Shown piece after piece: positions 12,330-23,099 of a stretch of DNA of 64,000 nucleotides. The notes beneath the pieces were generated by a model. The model was not told where the DNA came from. It saw only the letters and a list, made by a program, of their open reading frames with translations, and did not search any database. Origin of the DNA: Poa pratensis (taxonomy: Eukaryota; Streptophyta; Magnoliopsida; Poales; Poaceae); NCBI GenBank assembly GCA_947311845.1, contig CAMZMU010000059.1, positions 55,910,617 to 55,974,616 of the forward strand. The letters run 5' to 3'. Numbering within the stretch: the stretch's first letter is position 1; every line of letters starts with the position of its first letter. Made by a program: the position numbers and the translations under genes.

Positions 12330-13903
12330 CACTCTTGTCTGTGATGACGTCTCGTTGCTTTGGTATCCACCTCACTACCCCAGCTGTAAGCTTCATATGT
12401 GAGTTAAACCTTTGGAGTTTGGACTCTGCTATGGCAAAAGCCTTTTTTAAATCGTACTACTACTTGTACCCTGCCTCTGCAGTAGCACCAACACTCCAGA
12501 AATTTGAGGCCCTTTCGACAAAATTTCGTTCTTGACTTACTAATCATTCGGGCATCTCCAATTCCTCCTGTTTGTGTTGTTTCTCATCTACTGCATATGT
12601 TCTCGATTCGATTGTCCTCGGCATAGCGGTAGCACTGAAATGTATGTCTCTATGGGCTTGTAATATACTGGTAGGATCTTTCTACCTTGTAGAATTGTAA
12701 ATATTTGCTACTCCTAAACCACCTCTTGCTAGGTTGCTGGTGTGTGTGTCCTTGCTCTCAGAAGTGCAACCCTGGTTGGTTTGTCCCACAATATGTATGT
12801 ACCCGTTCCTCGAGAATCGGAAGTATGTCAGTTTTGGAACATGTCTAGAGTGCTATAGAAATGAATATATACTGCTGCAACTTCATTTTCGTGTTGTTTT
12901 CCTTGTCTGAAGAACCAGTCCTCGTGTTTTTCCGGGTCAATGTTATGGGCGCATAGGCAGGGCCAAAGCTGAAATAAACAAGTTGCATCGTTGAATCGAT
13001 TGAGTCAGTGGAGTATATCTTTTTTATTCGAAATGAATGAGTTGCACTCAACAGACTTGTGTTTCAGTATGATTCAGTCTCTCAAGTGGGAACTGCTGTG
13101 CTGACACTCCACCTACAGACTTCTGCTTCAACTGTTAGGAATCAGTCTCTGAAGAAAGTGCCATGTCTAACCGTGAATGTTTCTCCAGGTTTCGTAGCCT
13201 TCTCTTCCCTAACGCAATGCCATGAAACTTTTTTTGTCTTACGATTCATCTTGGAAAATGTTTTCATGATCTATTCTACACTTCTGCTAGTAGATACTAC
13301 TAACGTTTAGCCAAAGACAAGAGTTCTTCACATTTTCTTTCTGAGATCATGCAAGCGTACTGCACGCATGTGTATGTATACGGCGCTCATCCATTTGATT
13401 GTCGTACCAGGCTGGCGACGGTGGTCAGTTTCGTGCGGCACGCAGCCGTCAGTCAGCAAGCTTGCGTATTTCTATTTGAAATTTCTGACGAAATGACACA
13501 CACCCTTTCATTGCAATTTGACACCGAAGTGTGACATTTTTGTCAAATTCTTTTTTTCTATTTGGGAGTGTGGAACAGAACAGGTCAGCTTTCACTGCAA
13601 ACAAGAATTAGCTCCTGGAAGTAGTGTCTCTGGTGTTGACTTCCGGTCAGGATATATATTGTTGGCAGCCGCCTGCGGGCAGCTAGCTCCATGTGAATGT
13701 GATCCAGTCTTGCTTGATCATCCATGTGACCCAGCGTGAGAGCAAACTTTAAGTAGTAGCAACCATCCACCATCTCCCCAGCTCGCGGCATTGAGCTCGC
13801 CCGCTCGATCATTGTCTCCGTGCACGCGCGCATGGTGGCGCGGCCGTGACGGAGTCCAACGTCGTCAACCCGCGACGCCTGAGCTGTCGTCGTTGCGGAA
13901 GGC
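12330..13903. other. Downstream region of EDR4-like gene and upstream of transporter
   Basis: 12547-12990 is the likely 3' UTR and flank. It resembles the flank after the transporter stop (17345-17500) and the block at 19850-20650. The phrases 'gttgtttctcatct', 'ggtag(g)a..ttct.c' and 'ctgaaataaa.aagttgc' recur. 13050-13903 holds no recognisable gene and should contain the transporter promoter. Confidence 0.5.
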
Positions 13904-16900
13904 ATGGCCGGCCACACCGGAGCCAGCCCGTTCCCGTTCTCGCCGTCGACGGGCCACCGCACCACGCGGTCCTTCTCCTTCTCCCCCTCGGCATCCGGAG
14001 CCGTCGCCGATGAAGCTGCGTCGACGCGCCACCGCGCCGGCGGCGGCGACGATGGCAAGCCGCTGGCGAAGGCGGATGCGGGGGCAGCGTTCGTGCTGGA
14101 GTCGAAGGGGACGTGGTGGCACGCGGGGTTCCACCTGACGACGGCCATGGTGGGGCCGGCGGTGCTGTCGCTGCCGTACGCGTTCCGGGGCATCGGCTGG
14201 GCGCTGGGGCTCGGGGTCCTCACCGCCCTCGGAGCCATCTCCTTCTACACCTACTACGTCATGTCCAGGGTGCTCGACCACTGCGAGGCCGCCGGCCGCC
14301 GCCACATCCGCTTCCGCGACCTCGCCGCCGACATCTTTGGTAAGCCAGCACACTGTGTACTCGCTTCATCGTGATACTAGATACTCTCTCCTAGCAAATT
14401 CAATATACATCTCCCGAGCTCTCCCTCACTCACTCTTTCGGTATACACAAGCTCTCACTTTTTTCCCGAAAAGGTGGGAAACCTCCCGGTTTTTGTATAA
14501 ATCGATATGCATAGACTTTCTTGTTTGAAATAGTATCTTATATTAACGGAAAGTCGTTTATGCTCCCGAGCTTCGGTGATCTCGCCCATTTCAAAATAAA
14601 ATAAAAAACATATTTAAAAGTTTCAAAATAATCTGAAACAAATCATGCATATTCTCAATGATATTTCCTATAAACGTGCAAAATATCAATGGAAAATACA
14701 ATACATTTTGATCTACACAAAAATGACAAAAGTTGAAAATTTTGAAACAACATTTTGATCTGCACATTTGTTATTTTTCCATAACTCAAATCATAAAGTA
14801 TTTTGCATTGAGACTTTTCACGTTTGTATGATATATCATTGAAAACATGCATGCTTATTTTTAGATTTTTTTAAACTTTAATATATTCTCTGATTTTTGG
14901 AAATGGACGAGATCACTGGAACTCGGTAGCAATAAATATCGACTCACTAAATTACCTCAAAAAAGGAAAATTAAAGAGGTCAGAGCTATATAACATTGAA
15001 TTCGAATTTGAAATAGTAATATTTTCATATATACTTTATTTGGGCCTCTTTCATTTTATTTTTTTAGGTAATATATGATACTTCGTCAAGAGAGAAAATC
15101 AAAGAATCACTCCCTTACATAGGAATAAAACAGATATCTCGTGCTTTCAGTTTAACTTTGTTGAACGGAATATGAACTATAGGCCCAAACAAAATATAGA
15201 TAAATCTTATTTCAAGTTTGGAGTCAATGTTACATTTTTTGTCGCATAATACAGTTTATCAGCGGCGTGATTTTTTGATAGGATCTGGATGGGCATTCTA
15301 CCTTGTGGTGGCAGTGCAGACCGCGATCAACACCGGAACAACCATTGGCAGTATCTTGCTCGCCGCCAACTGTGTAGAGGTGATTAAATTATTTAACGTG
15401 CATATATAGATTGTTAGATTGCTGATATTTATGATTCTTTTTTACAAAATTGTGCTCCTAGTCCTACTGATTTATTTTTTGTCCGCGGTCAATAAAAATT
15501 TGGTATTTATTTTGTTCGTTACCAATCTTTTGGAACCCCAGTGGTATACCTTTTCAGTTTTTTATTCTCCTGGCATATAACTTTAGATAAAGTCAATCCA
15601 TTCTAATTTTGACTTAGTACATATACAAAAATAAAAGTATGAAGTTGTACATTGCAGATCAATATTTGTCGATTCATCATAATATATATTCTCATAACAT
15701 ATTTATTCAACATTGTAGTTATTGATATGCTCTTCTACTCCCTCTGCCCTAAATGCGTATTTTTTTTTGAAAAGTCAAATGATGTAAATTTTGACCAAGT
15801 TCTTATAAACTTTTGTATCAACAACTATGATCTTATATGGAGATCATGCTCCTTCCATCCGTGAATAAGTGTACTCCTACCTTTTGTGTTAAGTCAAACT
15901 TATTAAAGTTTGACCAACTTTATAGGGAGAAGTGCCAAGATCTATGACACTAAATTAGTATCACTAGATTCGTCTTGAAATAAAGTTTCAAAATATTCCA
16001 ATTTAATGTCATACATATTGATATCCTTTCTATAAAGGTGGTCAAAATTTTCAAAAAATTGAACTATTACAAAAGCTAGACGTACACTTATTCGAGAATG
16101 GAGGGAGTATGTTACTATCCATTATGGAGTTAGTAACATAGATTATATCATGTTCATGTTAACACTATATGTGAGCGGCCTAACTGCTCTTTCATTTGCC
16201 ACCTCTGACATATGGATAACACGTGCAGATTCTGTACTCGAGCTTGACGACCGATGGCCCTTTGAAACTGTACCATTTCATCCTCCTCGTCGCCGTCGTG
16301 TTGGCCCTATTGTCCCAAATGCCGTCATTTCACTCGCTCCGGTATATAAACCTTGGCTCACTACTCCTTAGCTTGGGCTACACCATCCTCCTCTCCGCGG
16401 CTTGCATTCGGGCAGGTATGCACACACATCAATCATGCATCTATGTCTATGTTGTCTTTGGTGTTTCTGAACAAAATCAGAGATGACAATCTCTTGTCAA
16501 TCTCCACTTAACAGGCCTCTCGAGCAATGCTCCGGCGAAAGATTACTCACTAAGCGCATCCAAGACGGAGAAGACATTCGACGCCTTCCTCTCTGTCTCC
16601 ATCCTAGCCGCTGCATACGGCAACGGCATCCTGCCAGAGATCCAAGCCACGCTGGCATCGCCGGCGGCCGGGAAGATGGCGAAGGCGCTGGTGATCAGCT
16701 ACTCAGTAGCCTCCTTCACCTTCTACCTGCCGGCCATCACCGGCTACTGGGCCTTCGGCAAAACAGTGCGGTCCAACGCCATGCAGAGCCTGATGCCAGA
16801 GACGGGACCCTCGCTGGCGCCGACGTGGCTTCTCGGCCTCGCCGTCGTGCTCGTCCTCCTCCAGCTCCTGGCCATCGCACTGTTGTACGCGCAGGTGGCG

Positions 16901-17272
16901 TACGAGGTCATGGAGAAGATGCTGGCGGACCCGACGCAAGGGAGGTTCTCTCGGCGGAACCTGGTGCCGCGGCTGGCGCTGCGGACCATGTACGTGGCGT
17001 TCTGCGCGTTCGTGGCGGCGGCGCTGCCGTTCTTCGGCGCAATCGTGGGCGTGATCGGATCCGTGGGGTTCATCCCGCTCGACTTTGTGATTCCCGTCGT
17101 CATGTACAACATGGCGGTGTCCCCGCCTAGGAGGTCGGTGGTGTACATAACCAACTCGGTGATCATGGTTGTGTTCACCGGTGTCGGGATAATTGGCGCT
17201 GTCGCATCCGTGCGGAAACTTGTGCTCAATGCCGGACGGTTCAAGCTCTTCAGCGACCATGCCTTCAACTGA
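13904..17272 (+). CDS. GABA/amino-acid transporter, AAAP family (GAT1-like), copy A
   Basis: Exons are 13904-14339, 15282-15379, 16229-16415 and 16515-17272 (436, 98, 187, 758 bp). They join in frame to a 492-aa membrane protein ending [10 protein letters not shown]. The cytosolic N-terminus is followed by the AAAP start [20 protein letters not shown] and then about ten hydrophobic helices, with [15 protein letters not shown] and [13 protein letters not shown] in the middle. Proteins of this type move GABA or other amino acids with protons across the plasma membrane. The substrate here is inferred from family resemblance only. Splice sites are GT-AG. The minus-strand gene at 28260-30130 has identical internal exon lengths. 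Introns 1 and 2 carry MITEs. Confidence 0.93.
14562..14930. mobile_element. MITE-like fold-back element in transporter intron 1
   Basis: The ends are inverted: GCTCCCGAGCTTCGGTGATC at the left matches the complement of the right end, GCTACCGAGTTCCAGTGATC. The similarity extends about 31 bp. The interior is A/T-rich with no ORF. The target duplication is unclear, so the superfamily is not assigned. Confidence 0.65.
15849..16107. mobile_element. Stowaway MITE in transporter intron 2
   Basis: The left terminus CTCCTTCCATCCGTGAATAA mirrors the right terminus, whose complement begins CTCCCTCCATTCTCGAATAA. A TA follows the right end at 16108-16109. This is the common Stowaway (Tc1/mariner-derived) structure. 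A second, partial Stowaway start (TACTCCCTCTGCCCTAAATG, about 15735) precedes it, so two insertions overlap in this intron. Confidence 0.8.
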
Positions 17273-17688
17273 ATTAGTTTTCTTGCTTCTACCACACGGT
17301 CCCACTGATAAGATCCTTGTTTGTTTGAAATATCCTTCTGATATACTCAAAGTTCCTCGTCTTCTGTTGTTTCTCATCTCTTTCATGTGTTCTTGATACA
17401 TTTTTTTTGAACATAGGTATCGCATTTGGAATACAATTGGTAGAACTCTTCTACATGTAGAACCACAAATATGCCTATATATGCAATGCACATGGACAGG
17501 GTGAGTATTGAAGAAGAAAAAAACTGCTGCGTTCCCGGAATCTGCTTCGGCCCAATATTAGCCCTCTGCGTCAGACCCAGCCACACCCACACAGAGCAGG
17601 AGGAGCAGCTAGGCTAGCACTAGCAGACAGTTCACCGCTCCCCATTCGCGCCGCCGGTCCACATCCTCTCCGGCCGCCGGTCGCGGAT

Positions 17689-19315
17689 ATGAAGGAGAAG
17701 AAGCTGCCAACGGCGTTGGCTTCCACGAAGAAGGCGGGGGCGGCAGCCAAGAGGCGCGAGTCCGGGGGAGGCAGGCCACGGAAGCGCGCACGGGGTGCCC
17801 CCAGCCACGGCGATCTCATCAGCGACCTCCCCGACGCCATCCTCGGCACCGTCATCTCCCTCCTCCCCACCAAGGACGGCGCCCGCACGCAGGCCCTCTC
17901 CCGCCGGTGGCGCCCGCTCTGGCGCTCATCCCCTCTCAACCTCGACGCCGACGACCTCAGCACCAACCCCTTCAAGCGCTTCGCCACCGTCTCCAGGATC
18001 CTCTCCGACCACCCGGCCCCGCTCGCCGCTTCTCCTTGCCCTTCATTGTCCTCCACAGGGCCAAGAGAAGGTTCGCCGAGGACGCCGCCCAGATCGACGC
18101 CTGGTTTCACTCCCGAGGCCTCCACAACCTTCAGGAGCTCAAAATCAGCTTCGAATTGCTGGACGACTACGAACGCTACACGCTGCCACCATCCGTGTTC
18201 CGTTCGGCGTCTACTCTCCTCGTGGCCAAAATCGGCTTCTGCGACTTCCCAACTGAGATCGCACCTTGGGTGAATTTTCCCTTTCTCAAGAGACTCACAC
18301 TGTCCTTCGTTTCCATCTCTGACCAAGCCTTGCACGGGGTGCTCTCTGCCTGCCATGCCTTGGAGACCCTGATGCTCAAGGAAATTTTTGATATGGATTG
18401 CCTCCACATTAGTTCGCCAACTCTTAGGAGCATAGTGTTCAGTGCAATTCCTAGTTGGCAAGATGAATTGGTCATTGTGGACGCCCCTAGCCTTGAAAGG
18501 CTGCTTTTCCAAAGATTGCGTGATGAGACTATCCGGGTGGTTAGCGCACCTAAATTGGAAATATTGGGCCCTTTGTCACCACTCGCCCCTGAGATAAAAA
18601 TTGCAAACCTAGTCTTCCAGGTGCAGGAGCCTCATTAACTCTTTGCTTTGGTCATCCTGAAATGCATTTTTTTCTTACTTCATTGTTTTCTTCAGGGATT
18701 GATTCCAGCCAGCTCGAGACATCCATTATTGACAGTGAAAGTGTTGGCTCTCGTGTTTGCTGTCCCTGATTTGAATGCGGTTCTCGATCTCGATGTCCTC
18801 AGGTGCTTCCCCTGCTTGGAAAAGCTCTACGTCATCGTGAGTACTCATCTTTCTTTGCTTTCTTTGTCGGAATGAGTATTTGATTATCATCTAATCTAGT
18901 TGTCTCTTCTTTCCTTTTGCAGTGGGACCAATATTCGAAGATAGACATGAAGAATGTGCGTCGATATGATCCACTAGTTCCAGTCAAATGCCTTGAGACC
19001 CATCTCAAAGTACTGATGTTGAAGAATTACAAAGGCGATGAGGAAGAAGTTGGTTTTGCCAAGTTCTTCGTTTTCAATGCGAAAGTGGTACAAGACATCA
19101 TATTTGGAGTCAACGAGAAGATAGACAAGAAATGGGTGGCTGATCAACACTGGCTGCTAGGAGTGGAAACTAAAGCTTCTCGAGACGCTCAATTCGTATT
19201 CACAAGTTGTTCTCGTCTCAGTAACCTTGTTGATACGCACGACTTGTCGGTTGCAGATCCCTTCAACCGCTCTTTTGTTGATAGGGTTGATGCTTTTTCA
19301 GAAGTATGTGGATGA
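17689..19315 (+). CDS. F-box/LRR/FBD-type protein, one-base frame break
   Basis: Exons 17689-18620, 18696-18836 and 18923-19315 have good splice sites. A basic N-terminus precedes an F-box ([20 protein letters not shown], about residues 46-65). Leucine-rich repeats follow, with [20 protein letters not shown] and a run to PCLEKLYVI. An FBD-like tail has [20 protein letters not shown]. Such proteins are substrate receptors of SCF ubiquitin ligases. The F-box is in one frame and the repeats in another. The shift falls near 18014-18020, where CCGGCC stands in place of a likely CCGGGCC. Exon lengths sum to 1466, one base short of 489 codons. It is either a recent pseudogene or an assembly error. 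Confidence 0.82.
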
Positions 19316-19372
19316 TATGTCAATGGCCAATCGGGTTCACTGTTTCTTTTGCACAAGGATACCTGTACATTG

Positions 19373-19672
19373 TGTTGTCCTCTGCTTGTTTGTTAGATGG
19401 CGTTGATGCATGAAGGTTGTGCTGCCCACAGTCCTTTGATATGGCTGCTCTATTTCTATTTCTAGTCCAAAGTGTTTTGTAGTTCCTAACAGGGCATGTT
19501 ATGCAAGTAGTGTGTTGTCACTTGTCATCTGCTTGATTGTTTTACGAGGTTGATGATTGTAGATTTTGTTGTCTACGGTCCAATACTTATAGTTGATATG
19601 GCTGCTCTATTCTACTCCAAACTGCCTTTGTTATTCTCAACAGGGGAAAGTTATACTAATAGTTCACTGCTG
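19373..19672. repeat. ~150-bp tandem duplication downstream of the F-box gene
   Basis: Two adjacent diverged units each carry TGTTGTC, a GGTTG/CGTTGATG region, GATATGGCTGCTCTATT, then CAACAGGG or CTAACAGGG. They lie just after the F-box stop, in its probable 3' UTR. Confidence 0.65.
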
Positions 19673-19717
19673 AAACTTGTAACTGTGAAGTAAGCTCCAA
19701 AATCTGCGAGAAAATGG

Positions 19718-20260
19718 AGCTCTTCTACTGGGAGTTGTGGTAGCACAGACAAAGAGCGCGTGTCAAACAGGAGCAGTCAGGTAAAACCAAAATCTACCCT
19801 CAGTGACCACGCCTTCAACTGAATTAGTTTCTTGCTTCTACTACCACACGGCCTCATAGGTTACATCTTTTCTGTTTGAAATATCCTTCCACTATATCTT
19901 CCAGTGGGTGGCTCAGAGTTAAAAACAGGATTTGGAATATATGTGGGGAGTGATTAGGGCTCACTCGAGTAAGAATTAAGTTAATTTTTACTCAAATGAC
20001 ATCATCCAGTTGCACGTGCAACTCATCCAGTTGCATGTGCAACTCATGTGTAACTGAAAAATCTCATTTGCAACTCACATGCAACTATGTGCAACTCACA
20101 TCCCGCATAAATGACGATGTAAATCTAACGGGATTAGAGTTGAGTGAGCTCTAACTTAATTGTCACTCGAGTGAGAAATAGCAAAACCAACTATATATAG
20201 GTAGAACTGTTCGATCTATCGTAGAACTGTAAATATACATCCACATTTTATGCATTTCTG
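19718..20260 (+). repeat. Chimeric duplicate: EDR4-like exon piece fused to transporter 3' end
   Basis: 19718-19803 repeats EDR4-like coding sequence 9462-9549 almost exactly, including GAGCGCGTGTCAAACAGG. Directly after the shared TCAG, 19800-19890 repeats the last codons and 3' UTR of transporter copy A (17250 onward), including CCTTCAACTGAATTAGTTT. The 3' UTR similarity resumes at about 20205 after a MITE. The two donors lie 8 kb apart on the same strand. Neither piece can be a functional gene here. Confidence 0.85.
19960..20175. mobile_element. MITE with ~38-bp inverted ends
   Basis: The left end CTCACTCGAGTAAGAATTAA matches the complement of the right end, CTCACTCGAGTGACAATTAA. The similarity extends to about 38 bp. 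The interior carries repeated TTGCACGTGCAAC/TTGCATGTGCAAC motifs. It lies inside the duplicated transporter 3' UTR, so it inserted after that duplication. The superfamily is not assigned. Confidence 0.7.
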
Positions 20261-20799
20261 TGAGAAAATGGAAAATATCCTCGGCCTATGCAAAGATTGG
20301 TTCACAAAAACCACCTATTGTTAGGTGGCTGAAGTAAAAAATTGTGATTGCTTTTGGCTCTCCGGTGCCTTATATTCATGATGTGTCCCCTTGCTTCCGC
20401 TCTCCGAAATACAACATTGATTTTGGAACATAGTAGCACATACCCATGACTCAGAAATAAAAAGCATTGACTTTGTCAATGTGTACTTACATATTATTAT
20501 ACCATTGAAAAAAAAAGTTGCAACAGCACAGTAATATGTAGGGAAAAAAAGTACAGTTACAATACAATTTCATAATGTTTTTCTTAGATGAAACCTTTCG
20601 GTTGTTGCTGGCACATGGACACGGTGGACACTGAAATAAATAAGTTGCTTTGGGCGTGCTTTATGTACTAATGATGAAAAAGGCAGTGCCTTGTCAGTTG
20701 CATCTTTTACTATGACTAACTGATCTGAAAGTCTAGGCGAGTCAGCGACCTCGGTCCACTCTTCAGTTAACTACTACACCCTCCCTTCTATATAGTAGA

Positions 20800-22924
20800 T
20801 CCATATATAAAGGTTGACAGGATTCGCTGCGTTTCGTTCTGTCCACGTCGCCTGTAATCCCCAGCCGTCCGATCAGCGAGAACGGACGATCCAGACGCGC
20901 CCACGTCGCCCCCGCACGAGTTACTGTAGCAAGCTACAGTACTGGCGGAATATCTACCAATAGGCGTGCGCCACGTCACCCGGTTGCCCTCCGGTTCCAC
21001 CCGGTCGCCGCCGGTTTTACAAAAAAGGACGCGGTCTCCCCGAAATTACACGGCGGCCCTCTAATTTTTCGAAGAGAAGGACCTAATTCTAATTTCGCCT
21101 GAACCCAAGGACTTTTCTGCAAAAACGACCCGCAAATCCCCCCGCCCTCTCTCTCCTCGCGCGACGCCGATGTCGCCGTCGCCGCCGCCCGTCCGCGCCT
21201 CCCCCGCCGGAACGGCGTTGCGGAGCTCCGCCGTCGCGCGCTGCCCCTCCTCGACCACTCACGGGTGGCGGCACGGCGCGAGCCCACCGGAATCGCCGCC
21301 GCCGCGGTCGTGTCCCTCCGCCGCGTCCGCGCGCCGCCGGCCGCGCTCCGGCGACCAAATGCTGGCGGCGCCGCCACCTCCAGTGCCCGCGCGTCCGCTC
21401 GCGCGTCGCGGAGCGCGCTGCAGCGCCGCCGGCGTGCTGGACGCCGCCGCGGCGGATGCATCCGGCCAGGGCTGACGTCAGCACGACGCCAGTGCTGGCG
21501 TCAGCGCGGGCCCCGCCTGTTTTCTTTTTCTTTTATTTTTTCAATTCCATAATTGGTTCACAAAATAAAAAAATTGCAAAATAATTTTTTTTGCAAAATT
21601 CATATCTTTCGATCTGCAATTCAGAAAATTATGAGAAACATACCAAAATGTTCAGAAAAATATGAACTATTTATTTATGCCAAGTTCATGCATGATTGAA
21701 CAACTTAAATTAAGTTTTGCTTAGAACTACTAAAATGCCACTTCCTTTAATTATGGGATTGGTTCCGAATATTGCTTTTAGTGATATTTTGACACCATTC
21801 AAATTGTTATCCATCTTCTAGCTTTAAAGTGAACTTCTTAATTTATCATGTCACACATGCTGGAAAATGCACATGATACATCAAAATGTTCAAAAAAAAA
21901 ATTCTATGTAATTATGTCAAATTCATGCATGTTTAAACAGCTCATCACCATGCTTATTTAAGGGAGAACTTATGACCATGTTTATTTAGGGCAACAAAAT
22001 CACCCAATTCATAGATTTATGAGGTGTTTTCAAATGCTATTACTAAATGCATTTCGACTCTATTTATACTCGAACATTTCAATTCGACGAATTTTCAGAA
22101 GCAAACTAAATCCAACAACTTATATGTGCAAACTTCTTTTTTGTAACTTCGACCAAATTAATCCTAAACAAATTTTGAATGCAGACATTTACAAATTTTA
22201 ATTTTTTACGACTCTGTATTTCTCCTTCCTACGAACTATCTGCAATTATATCAATAAATCCCATCAATATATTTGTTACCACCGACCTCTCCGCATATAA
22301 AACATGGCTGATAGAACATTTTAATTTGGTAGGTAACCTTACCATTCCCGCCATATTTTTGCAGCTGTATTTCTCTACGGTAAATATGTAATGCAGTAAA
22401 TACAAAATCGATTTCCCGACGTCCTTGACGTGTAAAACAGTATTATTTTAGCTATTGTTTCCCTCATTTTCCAGCCGTCAAGACAAAAAAGGAAAACATA
22501 TCAACATTACTGCAAAAAACAAATGTTGACTAATTATGGCATATGATTAAATTTCAAATTTGAAAGCCTTAAAATTTTTAATGCCTTCAAAATCTAAACA
22601 TTAAAAAAATTCAAAACGTAAACTTTTTTTAAAATTTCGACAGTTTACAAATCTCACTAACTTCTTAGTAATACAATTCCAAAATGAAATTTTCTACGCC
22701 GCGGTACTTTCCCTTCTAACCACATGTCCGTGGCGTGCACCAAACTTGAAAAAATTCAAATTTAAATACACCCCAATACAGACAATTATTAAGTTCACAA
22801 TCTTTTTAAACACAAACTTTTTTGAGTTCCAAAAATTTTCATATTTCAACTTTTTTTGAATATAACTATTTCCAAATTTAAAATTTACCAACCAGGCGCG
22901 GCGTTGCCGCGCTAAGATGTCTAG
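20800..22924 (+). mobile_element. Helitron 3 (non-autonomous)
   Basis: The 5' end TCCATATATAAAGG follows A at 20799. The 3' end has hairpin GCGCGGC-GTT-GCCGCGC (about 22896-22912), spacer TAAGATGT, then CTAG at 22921-22924 and T. It has the layout of Helitron 1: a palindrome near the 5' end, a GC-rich third (to about 21530), then an A/T-rich body. The GC-rich third is homologous to that of Helitron 1; both encode GIAAA and SLRRVRAPP strings in one frame, yet no real gene is evident. It split a Stowaway-like element, which resumes with TATGGACTAAAAT at 22925. Confidence 0.78.
20922..20941. repeat. Perfect palindrome in Helitron 3
   Basis: Arms TACTGTAGC and GCTACAGTA are separated by AA. The position relative to the 5' end of the element (about 120 bp) and the TACTGT/ACAGTA core resemble the palindrome of Helitron 1. 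Helitron 2 has GCTACAGT twice near its 5' end, but as a direct repeat. Confidence 0.75.
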
Positions 22925-22975
22925 TATGGACTAAAATAAGTGAATCTACATGGTGAAATATGTGCAGATACGTTA

Positions 22976-23088
22976 CACCCTCCGTTCTATATACAGACTA
23001 AAATAAATGAATGTACATGGTGAAATACGTTTAGATACGTGTGAATCAGAAAAAGGCTAAAACATCTTATAATTCGAAACAAAGGGAG
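22976..23088. mobile_element. Stowaway-like MITE
   Basis: It begins CACCCTCCGTTCTATATA after TA and ends CGAAACAAAGGGAG before TA. The interior resembles 20777-20799 plus 22925-22965, a second, partial copy that Helitron 3 entered. It is short and has no coding capacity. Confidence 0.7.
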
Positions 23089-23099
23089 TAGAAACAATC

